A stretch of DNA of 64,000 bases from Selenomonas sputigena ATCC 35185. Lineage in GTDB: Bacteria > Bacillota > Negativicutes > Selenomonadales > Selenomonadaceae. The stretch is taken from contig NC_015437.1 in NCBI RefSeq assembly GCF_000208405.1, positions 682,001 to 746,000 of the forward strand, given 5' to 3'. The notes under the pieces are model-generated. The model ran no database searches, was not told the origin of the DNA, and saw nothing but the letters and a program-made list of their open reading frames with translations. The position numbers were made by a program, and so were the translations under genes. Shown here one piece after another: positions 36,458-43,824 of this stretch. Numbering within the stretch: the first letter of the stretch is position 1; each line of letters opens with the position of its first letter.

Positions 36458-36624
36458 GAGACGCGTACAGCAATCCTTGGAGGCCGTGCGGCATCCCGCT
36501 GCGGGTACCGCACGGAAAGGCGTCTCGCAAAAAAGATGCCAACAGCAATCTTGGTCCGTATAACCACAATAGTGAGGCACGACCTCACAGGACGGAGCGG
36601 CTTGCCGTTTCCGTCCGTGGCATC
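36458..36624 (+). ncRNA. Two-domain structured RNA upstream of DUF2828 gene
   Basis: Two adjacent modules, each closed by a perfect 7-bp stem. Module 1: GAGACGC (36458-36464) with GCGTCTC (36520-36526), enclosing an 8-bp hairpin CCGTGCGG/CCGCACGG. Module 2: GATGCCA (36535-36541) with TGGCATC (36618-36624), enclosing GTGAGG/CCTCAC and GGACGGA/TCCGTCC hairpins. Both have the same single-stranded motif after the 5' strand: ACAGCAATCCTTGG and ACAGCAATCTTGG. TCCGT at 36555-36559 could pair instead with ACGGA at 36592-36596, excluding the GGACGGA stem. I match it to no known riboswitch or RNA family. It could be a leader or a Y-RNA-like partner. Confidence 0.65.
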
Positions 36625-36642
36625 TTGTTCTTGTATATGTTC

Positions 36643-36710
36643 CCGGCGTATGCTACGGAGAATGAATCTGTTCGGCATATTTGCATCTGCACTTTGCGCC
36701 GGATTTTTTT
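36643..36710 (+). terminator. Terminator-like hairpin between RNA and DUF2828 start
   Basis: CCGGCG pairs with CGCCGG across a large loop that contains an inner TATGC/GCATA stem, directly followed by ATTTTTTT and then the ribosome site of the next gene. Position suggests attenuation, or a 3' end for a free RNA. Confidence 0.55.
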
Positions 36711-36729
36711 GCGCGAAGGAGGAAGCACG

Positions 36730-38205
36730 ATGCTCGACTTGCTCAAAGAGGAAAGCAATAAGACGTACACGCGGACGGAGAACGATGCCGCGACCTACGC
36801 CGGCTCAGGCTCGGACGTGCTCGACTTCTTTGCTGCGGTCGGCACCTTGCGCTCTGCGAAGGAGGCGGAGATCGTCGTGCGCTTCACGCGCGCTTTTGCT
36901 GAGGATCCTATGCGTGCGCTGCGCACGCTCTTCTATGCGCGTGATGTTCGCGGCGGGCTGGGCGAGCGCCGCGTCTTTCGCGTGCTTCTGCGCCATCTTG
37001 CCGTCTATGCGCCTGCGTGCGTGGAGAAGAATCTGCCGCTCATCCCCGAGTACGGGCGTTGGGACGATGTGCTCGCGCTTCTCGGCACACCGTTGGAGTC
37101 TGCCGCCGTCCGCTTGATTCGCAAGCAGCTGGAAAGCGATCTCGGCGCGTCGCGAAAAGGGGAGGATGTCTCGCTTCTCGCGAAGTGGCTGCCGTCCGTC
37201 AACACTTCGTCGCGCGAGGCGCGTGATACGGCGCGTCATCTGGCGGCATCGTTCGGGATGCAGGAGTCGGAATATCGAAAGATGCTTGTCCGTCTGCGCC
37301 GCTGCATCCGGATCATCGAGAACCATCTGCGCACGAAGGACTACAGCTTTGATTATGCGAAGCAGCCGTCCAAGGCGATGTTCAAGTACCGCGAGGCCTT
37401 CCGGCGCAACGATGCGAAGCGCTACGAGGCGTTCTTGGAGCGCGTGGCGCGCGGGACTGAGACTCTTCATACGGGGACGCTCTATCCCTACGAAGTCATT
37501 CGCCCGCTTTGCAAATGGGAGAGTGGAAGAGGCCTTTCGGCAGAGGCGTCGCGTACCCTCGACATCACATGGAAGGCGCTTCCCGACTATACGCATGGGG
37601 AGAACGCGCTCGTCGTGCTCGACGGTTCCGCTTCCATGTATGGGGGCGGAGAGCCTTTGCCGGCCTGCGTCGCGCTCTCGCTCGCCGTCTATTTTGCGGA
37701 GCGCAATGTGGGCGCGTTCCGCGATCATTTCATTACGTTTTCTCATAAGCCGCGCATCCTTCAGATTAAGGGCGCGACGATTGCGGACAAGGTCAGCTAT
37801 TGCAGGACGTTTAACGAGGTGGCAAATACGAATCTCGAAGGCGTCTTCCGGCTCCTGCTGCGCGCGGCGGTCTCGGGCAGTGTGCCGCAGCAGGAGCTGC
37901 CCGAGGTGCTTTACATCATCACGGACATGGAGTTTGACGCCTGCACGGAAAATGCCTCTGTGACGAATTTCGAGCAGGCGAAGAAGATATTTGCTGAGGC
38001 GGGCTATCGCTTGCCGCGCATCGTGTTCTGGAACGTGCAGAGCCGCCGTCAGCAGCAGCCCGTCAAGATGAACGAGCAAGGCGTCATGCTCGTTTCCGGC
38101 TGCAGTCCCGGCGTATTCTCCATGGTTGTGGAGGATCGCATCACGCCGTATGAATATATGGAAAAGGTGCTGGCAAGCGAGAGATATGCGGCGATTCAGG
38201 CGTAA
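36730..38205 (+). CDS. DUF2828 family protein (TROVE-like helical repeats plus vWA)
   Basis: 491 residues, soluble, no signal. The N-terminal two thirds are helical repeat sequence with family signatures ALRTLFYARDVRGGLGERR at about 58-76, LIPEYGRWDDVLALL at about 98-112 and SLLAKWLPSVNTSSREAR at about 148-165. The C-terminal von Willebrand A domain has a MIDAS-type DGSASM at about 298 and YIITDMEFD further on. The layout resembles Ro60/TROVE proteins, which clamp non-coding Y RNAs. GAAGGAGG precedes the ATG. The gene has a private promoter, a structured RNA leader and its own terminator. Function unknown; an RNA-binding role is inference. Confidence 0.85.
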   Translation: MLDLLKEESNKTYTRTENDAATYAGSGSDVLDFFAAVGTLRSAKEAEIVVRFTRAFAEDPMRALRTLFYARDVRGGLGERRVFRVLLRHLAVYAPACVEKNLPLIPEYGRWDDVLALLGTPLESAAVRLIRKQLESDLGASRKGEDVSLLAKWLPSVNTSSREARDTARHLAASFGMQESEYRKMLVRLRRCIRIIENHLRTKDYSFDYAKQPSKAMFKYREAFRRNDAKRYEAFLERVARGTETLHTGTLYPYEVIRPLCKWESGRGLSAEASRTLDITWKALPDYTHGENALVVLDGSASMYGGGEPLPACVALSLAVYFAERNVGAFRDHFITFSHKPRILQIKGATIADKVSYCRTFNEVANTNLEGVFRLLLRAAVSGSVPQQELPEVLYIITDMEFDACTENASVTNFEQAKKIFAEAGYRLPRIVFWNVQSRRQQQPVKMNEQGVMLVSGCSPGVFSMVVEDRITPYEYMEKVLASERYAAIQA

Positions 38206-38225
38206 GGGCAGGGGAGCGGGAAAAG

Positions 38226-38258
38226 AAAAAGCATGGCGGTGCGCGTCATGCTTTTTTT
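38226..38258 (+). terminator. Terminator after DUF2828 gene
   Basis: AAAAAGCATG/CATGCTTTTTTT stem with an 11-base loop. A near copy lies at 62175-62205 in the scar next to tRNA-Pro. Confidence 0.85.
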
Positions 38259-38276
38259 CTTATGGGTCGTGACCCA

Positions 38277-39009
38277 GTGTCGCATGCAAAGCATGCGACA
38301 CAGTAAACTACCCGCTATGCGGGTGGAAGACAAAGGGGTATACAAAAAACACCTTTCCGGGTAGTATACTAAGGTTGTTCAAGCCAGTATACAGAAAGGA
38401 AAGGTGCTTATGGCACAGAAAGCTAATAGTTTATCGCACACAAAGTGGTTATGCAAGTATCACATTGTGTTTACGCCCAAATACCGCAGAAAAATTATCT
38501 ACAACCAGTACAAAGAGAGCATCCGTGACATATTAAAGCAACTTTGTGCGTATAAGGGTGTAGAGATTTTGGAAGGACACTTGATGGTCGACCATGTGCA
38601 CATGTTGGTAAGCATTCCGCTGAAACTTAGTGTATCACAATTTATGGGATATCTCAAAGGGAAAAGTGCGTTAATGATATTTGACAAACACGCCAATTTG
38701 AAATACAAATTTGGCAATCGGCACTTTTGGGCAGAAGGATATTACGTGAGTACGGTTGGGTTAAATGAAGCAACCATTCGCAAGTATATCCAAGAGCAAG
38801 AAAGTCATGATATCGCGATGGATAAGTTAAGTGTGAAGGAATACGAAGACCCTTTTAAGGGTAGCAAGTAGTACGAACGCCCTTTTAAGGGCGGTGACGA
38901 GTCAAGAGCAATCTGGCTTGAACGTAGTGAAAGCCAGCGTCTTTAGACGCTGGCTAGTAACTGCCCCTTATAGGGGCGAGCAAACCACCCGTTTGACGGG
39001 TGGTCATGA
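38277..39009 (+). mobile_element. IS200/IS605 family insertion sequence (tnpA only)
   Basis: Ends carry hairpins instead of inverted repeats: ACCCGCTATGCGGGT on the left near 38310 and ACCACCCGTTTGACGGGTGG on the right at 38983-39004. A longer GTGTCGCATGC hairpin at 38277-38301 may lie just outside. Inserted into trbI. Exact left tip uncertain. Confidence 0.8.
38410..38871 (+). CDS. tnpA: IS200-type Y1 transposase TnpA
   Basis: 153 residues, HUH single-strand transposase. The HUH motif is VDHVHMLVS at about 60-68 and the nucleophile Tyr lies in the late helix, likely in ATIRKYIQEQE. N-terminal SLSHTKWLCKYHIVFTPKYRR is the family signature. Start at ATG after GGAAAGGTG. No accompanying tnpB. 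The frame is intact. Confidence 0.95.
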   Translation: MAQKANSLSHTKWLCKYHIVFTPKYRRKIIYNQYKESIRDILKQLCAYKGVEILEGHLMVDHVHMLVSIPLKLSVSQFMGYLKGKSALMIFDKHANLKYKFGNRHFWAEGYYVSTVGLNEATIRKYIQEQESHDIAMDKLSVKEYEDPFKGSK

Positions 39010-39446
39010 TTTCCGCAGGGAAGCCGTTTGATTGGCAAGAGTTCTGCCTCCGGGGGCAAGCGGATCGGCGTTGTGTTTTATCGCGTTATTTTGCCATCGG
39101 GAGCATCGTTCATGCTGCCGGATCAGCAGGCGATTGACGGCGTTGGTTTTCCTGGCTTGTTGGATCGATATGACGATCATAGAAGTTCAGCGTATCGTTC
39201 GGCTTTATGTCGGCGCTTTTGGCTGCCGGTGTTCAAAGCTTGACGGGCAATACTTCCGGCAATGATGAGCGCAGTCCGGGGCAGGAGGCTGTTTCCGGTG
39301 CAGTAGCTTCTATCTTGAGTACAGGACAAAGATTCGTTGATCAAGATCTTAATCGAGGCGCAACGATAGAGATACGTCCCGGTTTCCAGTTCAGTGTGTT
39401 CATCAACCAAGATTTGGCAATCAATGAATATGGTGGTGAAATCTGA
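39010..39446 (+). pseudogene. trbI: trbI/virB10 remnant, 5' cut and frameshifted
   Basis: C-terminal part of the VirB10-like channel protein that spans both membranes. Frame 1 reads FPQGSRLIGKSSASGGKR, then RVILPSGASFMLPD and GFPGLLDRYDDH. At about 39186 the frame shifts by one base and continues FSVSFGFMSALLAAGVQSL, then ILSTGQRFVDQDLNRG and PGFQFSVFINQDLAI to a stop that overlaps the coupling-protein start (TGATG). The 5' half is missing, replaced by the IS200-like element. Confidence 0.85.
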
Positions 39447-41839
39447 TGGGTATTTTCGCAAAGCTTTGGATGTTTTTAACAGTCATAGTTATCGCATTAT
39501 GGCTTGCGACGCAGAGATTTGCGGAAATGATGAACTACCATCCTTTGCTTGGGCATCCGTTCATGATGAATGGCCATGCATATTATTGGCCTTGGAAATA
39601 TTTTGGTTGGTGGTTGGAATTCCATGGGCAAGCACCGTTGGCATTCAGAGTGACGAATCTTTATGTCTTTGCGGGCGTTGTCATAGGAGTGGTAATGCTC
39701 TATTTCCTCCATCCGAAGAAGAAATTGGATTCGCACGGGAGTGCGTCATGGGGGGAACAAAAGGATCTTCTGGATATGGGGTTGATTTCCGCAGGCGGTG
39801 TGGTGATTGGTCTTCATGATAATGCTTTAGTCAAGGCAGCGACGAGCTTCATGCGATTCGTGGAATCAGCCAAGAAAGAGAAGGTATCTTTCGCAGAAAT
39901 GGCTTATGACAGGAGGATGCAGAAGAAAATCGCCAAATGGGAAACCATTTTGGAAAAGCTGCAAAATAAGGCGGCAGATATTTCAGATGATACGCTGCAA
40001 AAGCGCAAAGTTCAAAAGGCAATCCAAATCTATCAATCTCTGCTGAACAATCCGCAGCCATATAATCCTAAAAAGGAAGACAGATGGACGGTCTATCCTT
40101 TCGTTTGTTTCTATGAAACGATGCTGAAACTCTATAAGAAAGTCCCGCATTTTTATTTGCGTGACAACTCCAATAAACATCTCGCCGTCATTGCGCCAAC
40201 ACGAAGCGGCAAGGGGGTTGGGCTCATCATTCCAACACTTTTAGGCGGTTGGAAGGAAAGCGTTATTGTCAATGACATCAAGAGCGAGAATTGGGGAGTT
40301 ACGGCAGGATGCCGTAAACGTATGGGGCATATGGTGATCAAGTTTGAACCTACGGCTGAAGATGGGAGTTCTGCACGCTGGAACCCTTTGGATGAGATCA
40401 AGATCGGGACTCCCTCAGAAGTGCCGGCAGCACAGAATCTTGCTTATATCCTTGCGGATTACGAAGGCAAGGGGAAGTTAGATCATTGGGGAAGCAATGC
40501 GGCAACGGTTATCATGGTTGTCATTTTGCATCTCAAATATGCACATTTTGCCGATCCGGTGCATTATCCGGAAGAACCGACACTTTTTTCAGTGGCCTCT
40601 TTTTTGAAGGCGAACATTGTGCCGGAAATGGATAAAAATGGAAATCCTGTTTGGGAATACGTAGATGAGGATGGTGATGTTTCAGACACTCCGAAGGAGG
40701 GGTATCGCAAGCAACAAAAGATGATGGCAGCAGGCTTTAAGGACACGTTGGAAAATTTGCAGTGCTTTGAGCATGTGCCGGATGATGGCATCGAGATTCG
40801 TGAGTGGAATAAGAAAAAGGAAATGTATGGGGTGAGAAAATTTTTGCCAGAAGATATGGCGGGAATTTATAAAGGCGCCTCTTCCTTGGAAGATATGCCA
40901 AACACACATCCTATTATTTACCAAAACTTTGTCGAAATTCTTTCCAAGCCGGACAATGAATGCGGTAGCATCATTTCTACGGCAAATACAGCACTGAAGG
41001 AATATCTCGATCCTGTGCTATCGCGGAACACCTCGACCAGTGATTTTTGTGTCGATGACATTATGAACTACAAGAAACCCGTATCACTCTATTTGGTTAC
41101 GCCGCCGTCCGATCTGCTGCGTCTGGCACCAATCTTCCGATTATTTTTTGAAATGATGGTCAAGCACCATGCAAGAAAGATCGGGACATATGAAAATGGT
41201 CGAGCGAAAGCAGTTTATAAGCATAAGTGCTTGTTTTTGATGGATGAGTTCAGCAGCTTGGGAAATCTGCAATCTTTTGCGGCTACGCTGTCTTATATTG
41301 CAGGTTACGGCATGAAAGTATTTCTTATCAATCAAGGACTGCCGCAAATAAACGGAATTTACGGCAAGGATAACCAAATATTGATGAATTGTCATTTGCA
41401 GATTTTTTATGCCCCGAATGACAACGATACGGGGAAATATGCAGAATCCTTGCTCGGCAACAAGACGATCATGGTAGAAAGTGAGTCGGATAGCGGCTGG
41501 TTTACCAAGCGTCAATATACGCGCTCTGCGCAAGCGAGAGCGTTGATGACGGCTGATGAACTCAAAAGATTGGGCGATCGGGAGATTGTCGTCGCAAGTG
41601 GCAGTCCGCCGCTTTTGACGGATAAAGTGAAGTATTACGAAAGCGAGTTCTTTCTGGACCGATTGGCAGACGCGCCGATCGCATCGGATGTGATCCGCCA
41701 TGAGCCGTATCCAGAGCGTGATGCGCTCCTGTCTCAAAAAAGGCAGAAAAAAGAAAAACCATTGCATATTGCATGGCAAGAGCGCCAGGAAGTTGAGCCG
41801 TTTCGTCCGGTATGGAACGAAGGGAGGGGAAGCCGTTAA
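39446..41839 (+). CDS. virD4: Type IV coupling protein VirD4/TraG
   Basis: 797 residues, the inner membrane ATPase that delivers relaxase-DNA to the secretion channel. Two N-terminal membrane helices (about 5-25 and 70-90), Walker A APTRSGKGVG at about 250-259, Walker B KHKCLFLMDEFSSLGNL at about 592-608, and a coupling-protein ending QILMNCHLQIFYAPNDNDTG. A charged insertion (about 130-215) and a C-terminal basic tail are present. Its ATG overlaps the trbI stop. First intact gene of the transfer operon in this window. Confidence 0.94.
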   Translation: MGIFAKLWMFLTVIVIALWLATQRFAEMMNYHPLLGHPFMMNGHAYYWPWKYFGWWLEFHGQAPLAFRVTNLYVFAGVVIGVVMLYFLHPKKKLDSHGSASWGEQKDLLDMGLISAGGVVIGLHDNALVKAATSFMRFVESAKKEKVSFAEMAYDRRMQKKIAKWETILEKLQNKAADISDDTLQKRKVQKAIQIYQSLLNNPQPYNPKKEDRWTVYPFVCFYETMLKLYKKVPHFYLRDNSNKHLAVIAPTRSGKGVGLIIPTLLGGWKESVIVNDIKSENWGVTAGCRKRMGHMVIKFEPTAEDGSSARWNPLDEIKIGTPSEVPAAQNLAYILADYEGKGKLDHWGSNAATVIMVVILHLKYAHFADPVHYPEEPTLFSVASFLKANIVPEMDKNGNPVWEYVDEDGDVSDTPKEGYRKQQKMMAAGFKDTLENLQCFEHVPDDGIEIREWNKKKEMYGVRKFLPEDMAGIYKGASSLEDMPNTHPIIYQNFVEILSKPDNECGSIISTANTALKEYLDPVLSRNTSTSDFCVDDIMNYKKPVSLYLVTPPSDLLRLAPIFRLFFEMMVKHHARKIGTYENGRAKAVYKHKCLFLMDEFSSLGNLQSFAATLSYIAGYGMKVFLINQGLPQINGIYGKDNQILMNCHLQIFYAPNDNDTGKYAESLLGNKTIMVESESDSGWFTKRQYTRSAQARALMTADELKRLGDREIVVASGSPPLLTDKVKYYESEFFLDRLADAPIASDVIRHEPYPERDALLSQKRQKKEKPLHIAWQERQEVEPFRPVWNEGRGSR

Positions 41840-42216
41840 TGGCAAGAGTACAAAATGTTGCGAAGCTGGAAAAGAAGTTTGCGGCGTTGCGACAGCAGCA
41901 GGAAAAAATTGCTGCTGTACAGAGAAGCGTGCGCCAGCAAATGGAAGAGGCCCGCATGGTGACATTGGATAAGATGATCAAGAAAACAGGTTTTCCGAAA
42001 GATAAACCAACAATCTTGATCGGTGCCTTGTTGGAAGCCAAAGAGAAGTTGGAGGGAGAAGAGAGCATCAGCACGATCAATGGCTATATGCAGCGTTATC
42101 GTGTCTTTGCGAGTGAGAACCCTGAACTTGCAAGCAAGTTGGCTGAACAAGAAGAGGAGCCTGCACAAGAGGATGTGACGAGGGATGGAGCAGAAGAGGG
42201 AAAATCTGAACTTTGA
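41839..42216 (+). CDS. Small coiled-coil transfer protein, possibly TraD-like
   Basis: 125 residues. Heptad-rich helix at about 5-45 (VAKLEKKFAALRQQQEKI), then KPTILIGALLEAKEKLEG, and an acidic Glu-rich tail. Small proteins of this shape next to VirD4 in Trb-type operons are often annotated TraD and are thought to help assemble the relaxosome; the match is by shape and place only. Its ATG overlaps the virD4 stop, and its own end overlaps trbB by 32 bp. Confidence 0.7.
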   Translation: MARVQNVAKLEKKFAALRQQQEKIAAVQRSVRQQMEEARMVTLDKMIKKTGFPKDKPTILIGALLEAKEKLEGEESISTINGYMQRYRVFASENPELASKLAEQEEEPAQEDVTRDGAEEGKSEL

Positions 42217-43207
42217 TGTTGTTGTTGGTGTGGATGTTGTAAATCTCATGAACCGAGAGGACATCACCGAAATCTATGTGAATGACGACGGCTTTATTCG
42301 CTACCAGTCCTATGATGAAGGAAAGGTCAAAACACAGTGCTTCATGGAGCCGTCCAAAGTTTTGGCCATCATCGAACTTGTGGCGGGGCAGGTTGGGAAA
42401 ATCGTCAACGAGGAGATTCCCTCTATTTCAGCGGAGGTTTTTGGCTACGGATGCCGTTTTCAAGGAGAGATACCGCCGATTGTACGACATCCGCAATTCA
42501 ATATCCGTAAAAAGGCAATCAAGATATTCTCTTTGGATGATTATGTGAAGATGAAGTTTTTGAAGGCCTATCAAAAACAATATATTGAGGAGGCGATAAA
42601 AAAGCGCAAGAATATCCTTGTTGTTGGAGGCACAGGAACGGGAAAGACAACATTCCTTAACGCTCTTTTGGCAGCTATTGCGGAGATTTCACCCTATCAC
42701 CGTATTATCAGTTTGGAGGATTTGCCGGAATTGCAGTGCTCGGCCGATGATTACAGCCCGATGTTTACCAAGCAGGATACGGGAAAGGATGGTGTCAAGT
42801 ACAATATGACGCGCCTTCTGGCCGATTGTATGCGGCGTTCCCCCGAAAGAATCGTCGTTGGAGAGGTGCGTGACGGTGCAGCGTATACGATGCTCAAAGC
42901 ATGGAATACCGGTCATGAAGGTGGGGCGTGCACGGTTCATGCAAATGATGCAGTTGCCGGATTGACGAGAATCAAGTCATTGGCACAGGAAGATCCAGAA
43001 GCCGCTGGCGACATCAAGGAGCTTATCGGTGAGGTCATCGATGTGGTTATTTCCATCAGCCATGTGGATTTGGGAAACGGAAAGAAGAGCCGTGTCATCA
43101 AGGACATCATCGAAGTTCAAGGCTATGACAGCCTGAAAGATAAGTATATTTATGAACATATCAATGAAGGAGAGAGTCATCATGAAAAAGTCCGTAAAAT
43201 TTATTAA
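42185..43207 (+). CDS. trbB: Conjugation ATPase TrbB (VirB11 family)
   Basis: 340 residues, hexameric cytosolic ATPase that powers pilus assembly and substrate transfer. Walker A VVGGTGTGKTTFLNA at about 145-159, Asp box LEDLPELQC, Walker B ERIVVGEVRDG and His box EGGACTVHAN in the canonical order. It starts inside the previous gene and runs 26 bp into trbC, as expected in a tight operon. Confidence 0.95.
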   Translation: MEQKRENLNFDVVVGVDVVNLMNREDITEIYVNDDGFIRYQSYDEGKVKTQCFMEPSKVLAIIELVAGQVGKIVNEEIPSISAEVFGYGCRFQGEIPPIVRHPQFNIRKKAIKIFSLDDYVKMKFLKAYQKQYIEEAIKKRKNILVVGGTGTGKTTFLNALLAAIAEISPYHRIISLEDLPELQCSADDYSPMFTKQDTGKDGVKYNMTRLLADCMRRSPERIVVGEVRDGAAYTMLKAWNTGHEGGACTVHANDAVAGLTRIKSLAQEDPEAAGDIKELIGEVIDVVISISHVDLGNGKKSRVIKDIIEVQGYDSLKDKYIYEHINEGESHHEKVRKIY

Positions 43208-43541
43208 GGCAAGAGTGGCAGCACTCACCACAAGTTTCCTCGTATCAGCGCCTACCGTTCTTGCGTCTGCCGTTGACGGTAAGGAAGGCTCTGTAACAGT
43301 GAATTGGCCATGGATGAAATTCTTTAATTCTCTTGCCGAACAGCTTACCGGGCCTTTACCCATGGTATTGGGAATCATGGGAATCGCCGGAGCAGCTATT
43401 GCGCTTTTCAGCGGACATGCAGGCGGCGGTACGCAAAAATTCATCCTCTTGATATTGGCGGTGTCCATCGCACTCTTTGCGCCCAATTTCATGACTGCGA
43501 TTTCGGAATCGGCAGGGGCGTTGACCATTATGGGGCTTTGA
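43182..43541 (+). CDS. trbC: Conjugal pilin TrbC (VirB2 family)
   Basis: 119 residues. Long signal sequence with cleavage probably near VLASAVD (about residues 30-35), then two hydrophobic helices (GPLPMVLGIMGIAGAAIALF and KFILLILAVSIALFAP) separated by a short polar loop, the pattern of VirB2/TrbC pilins. AAGGAGAG precedes the ATG, which lies within the end of trbB. Confidence 0.9.
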   Translation: MKKSVKFIKARVAALTTSFLVSAPTVLASAVDGKEGSVTVNWPWMKFFNSLAEQLTGPLPMVLGIMGIAGAAIALFSGHAGGGTQKFILLILAVSIALFAPNFMTAISESAGALTIMGL

Positions 43542-43542
43542 G

Positions 43543-43812
43543 ATGGAGGCGAATCGCGAAGTACCGGAAGGTTATGAAGTGCCCATTCATCGAGCGCTGG
43601 TGCAGCCGCTTTACTGGATGGGGGTTCCTCGCAATATCTTTATCGGGGAAATCGTTTTCGCTGTGCTTGGAGGATTGATCTTCAAAACCTTCACGGTTAT
43701 TTTCATTACGGTTGCTGCGCATTATCTGTTCCGTTATCTGGGGCAGCAGGATGCACAGTTCCATGAGGTGTTTTGGTATTCGCGGCTGCACAAAAACTAT
43801 TACTATCGATAG
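43543..43812 (+). CDS. trbD: Conjugal transfer protein TrbD (VirB3 family)
   Basis: 89 residues. YEVPIHRALVQPLYWMGVPR at about 9-28 is the VirB3/TrbD signature, followed by two closely spaced membrane helices. It sits 1 bp after trbC and 12 bp before trbE, the invariant order. Acts at the inner membrane with the VirB4 ATPase. Confidence 0.92.
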   Translation: MEANREVPEGYEVPIHRALVQPLYWMGVPRNIFIGEIVFAVLGGLIFKTFTVIFITVAAHYLFRYLGQQDAQFHEVFWYSRLHKNYYYR

Positions 43813-43824
43813 GGGGTGGTTCGA

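Noticed and set aside
36259-36729. Open frame running from 36259 through the RNA region into the DUF2828 gene
   Set aside because: The extra 157 codons have no ribosome site, are not protein-like, cross paired stems and a T-run, and the ATG at 36730 has a strong GAAGGAGG site.
38277-39005. Series of palindromes that could suggest a CRISPR or regulatory array
   Set aside because: They differ from one another and are the end hairpins of an IS200/IS605 element around tnpA. No CRISPR array or cas gene was seen anywhere in the window.
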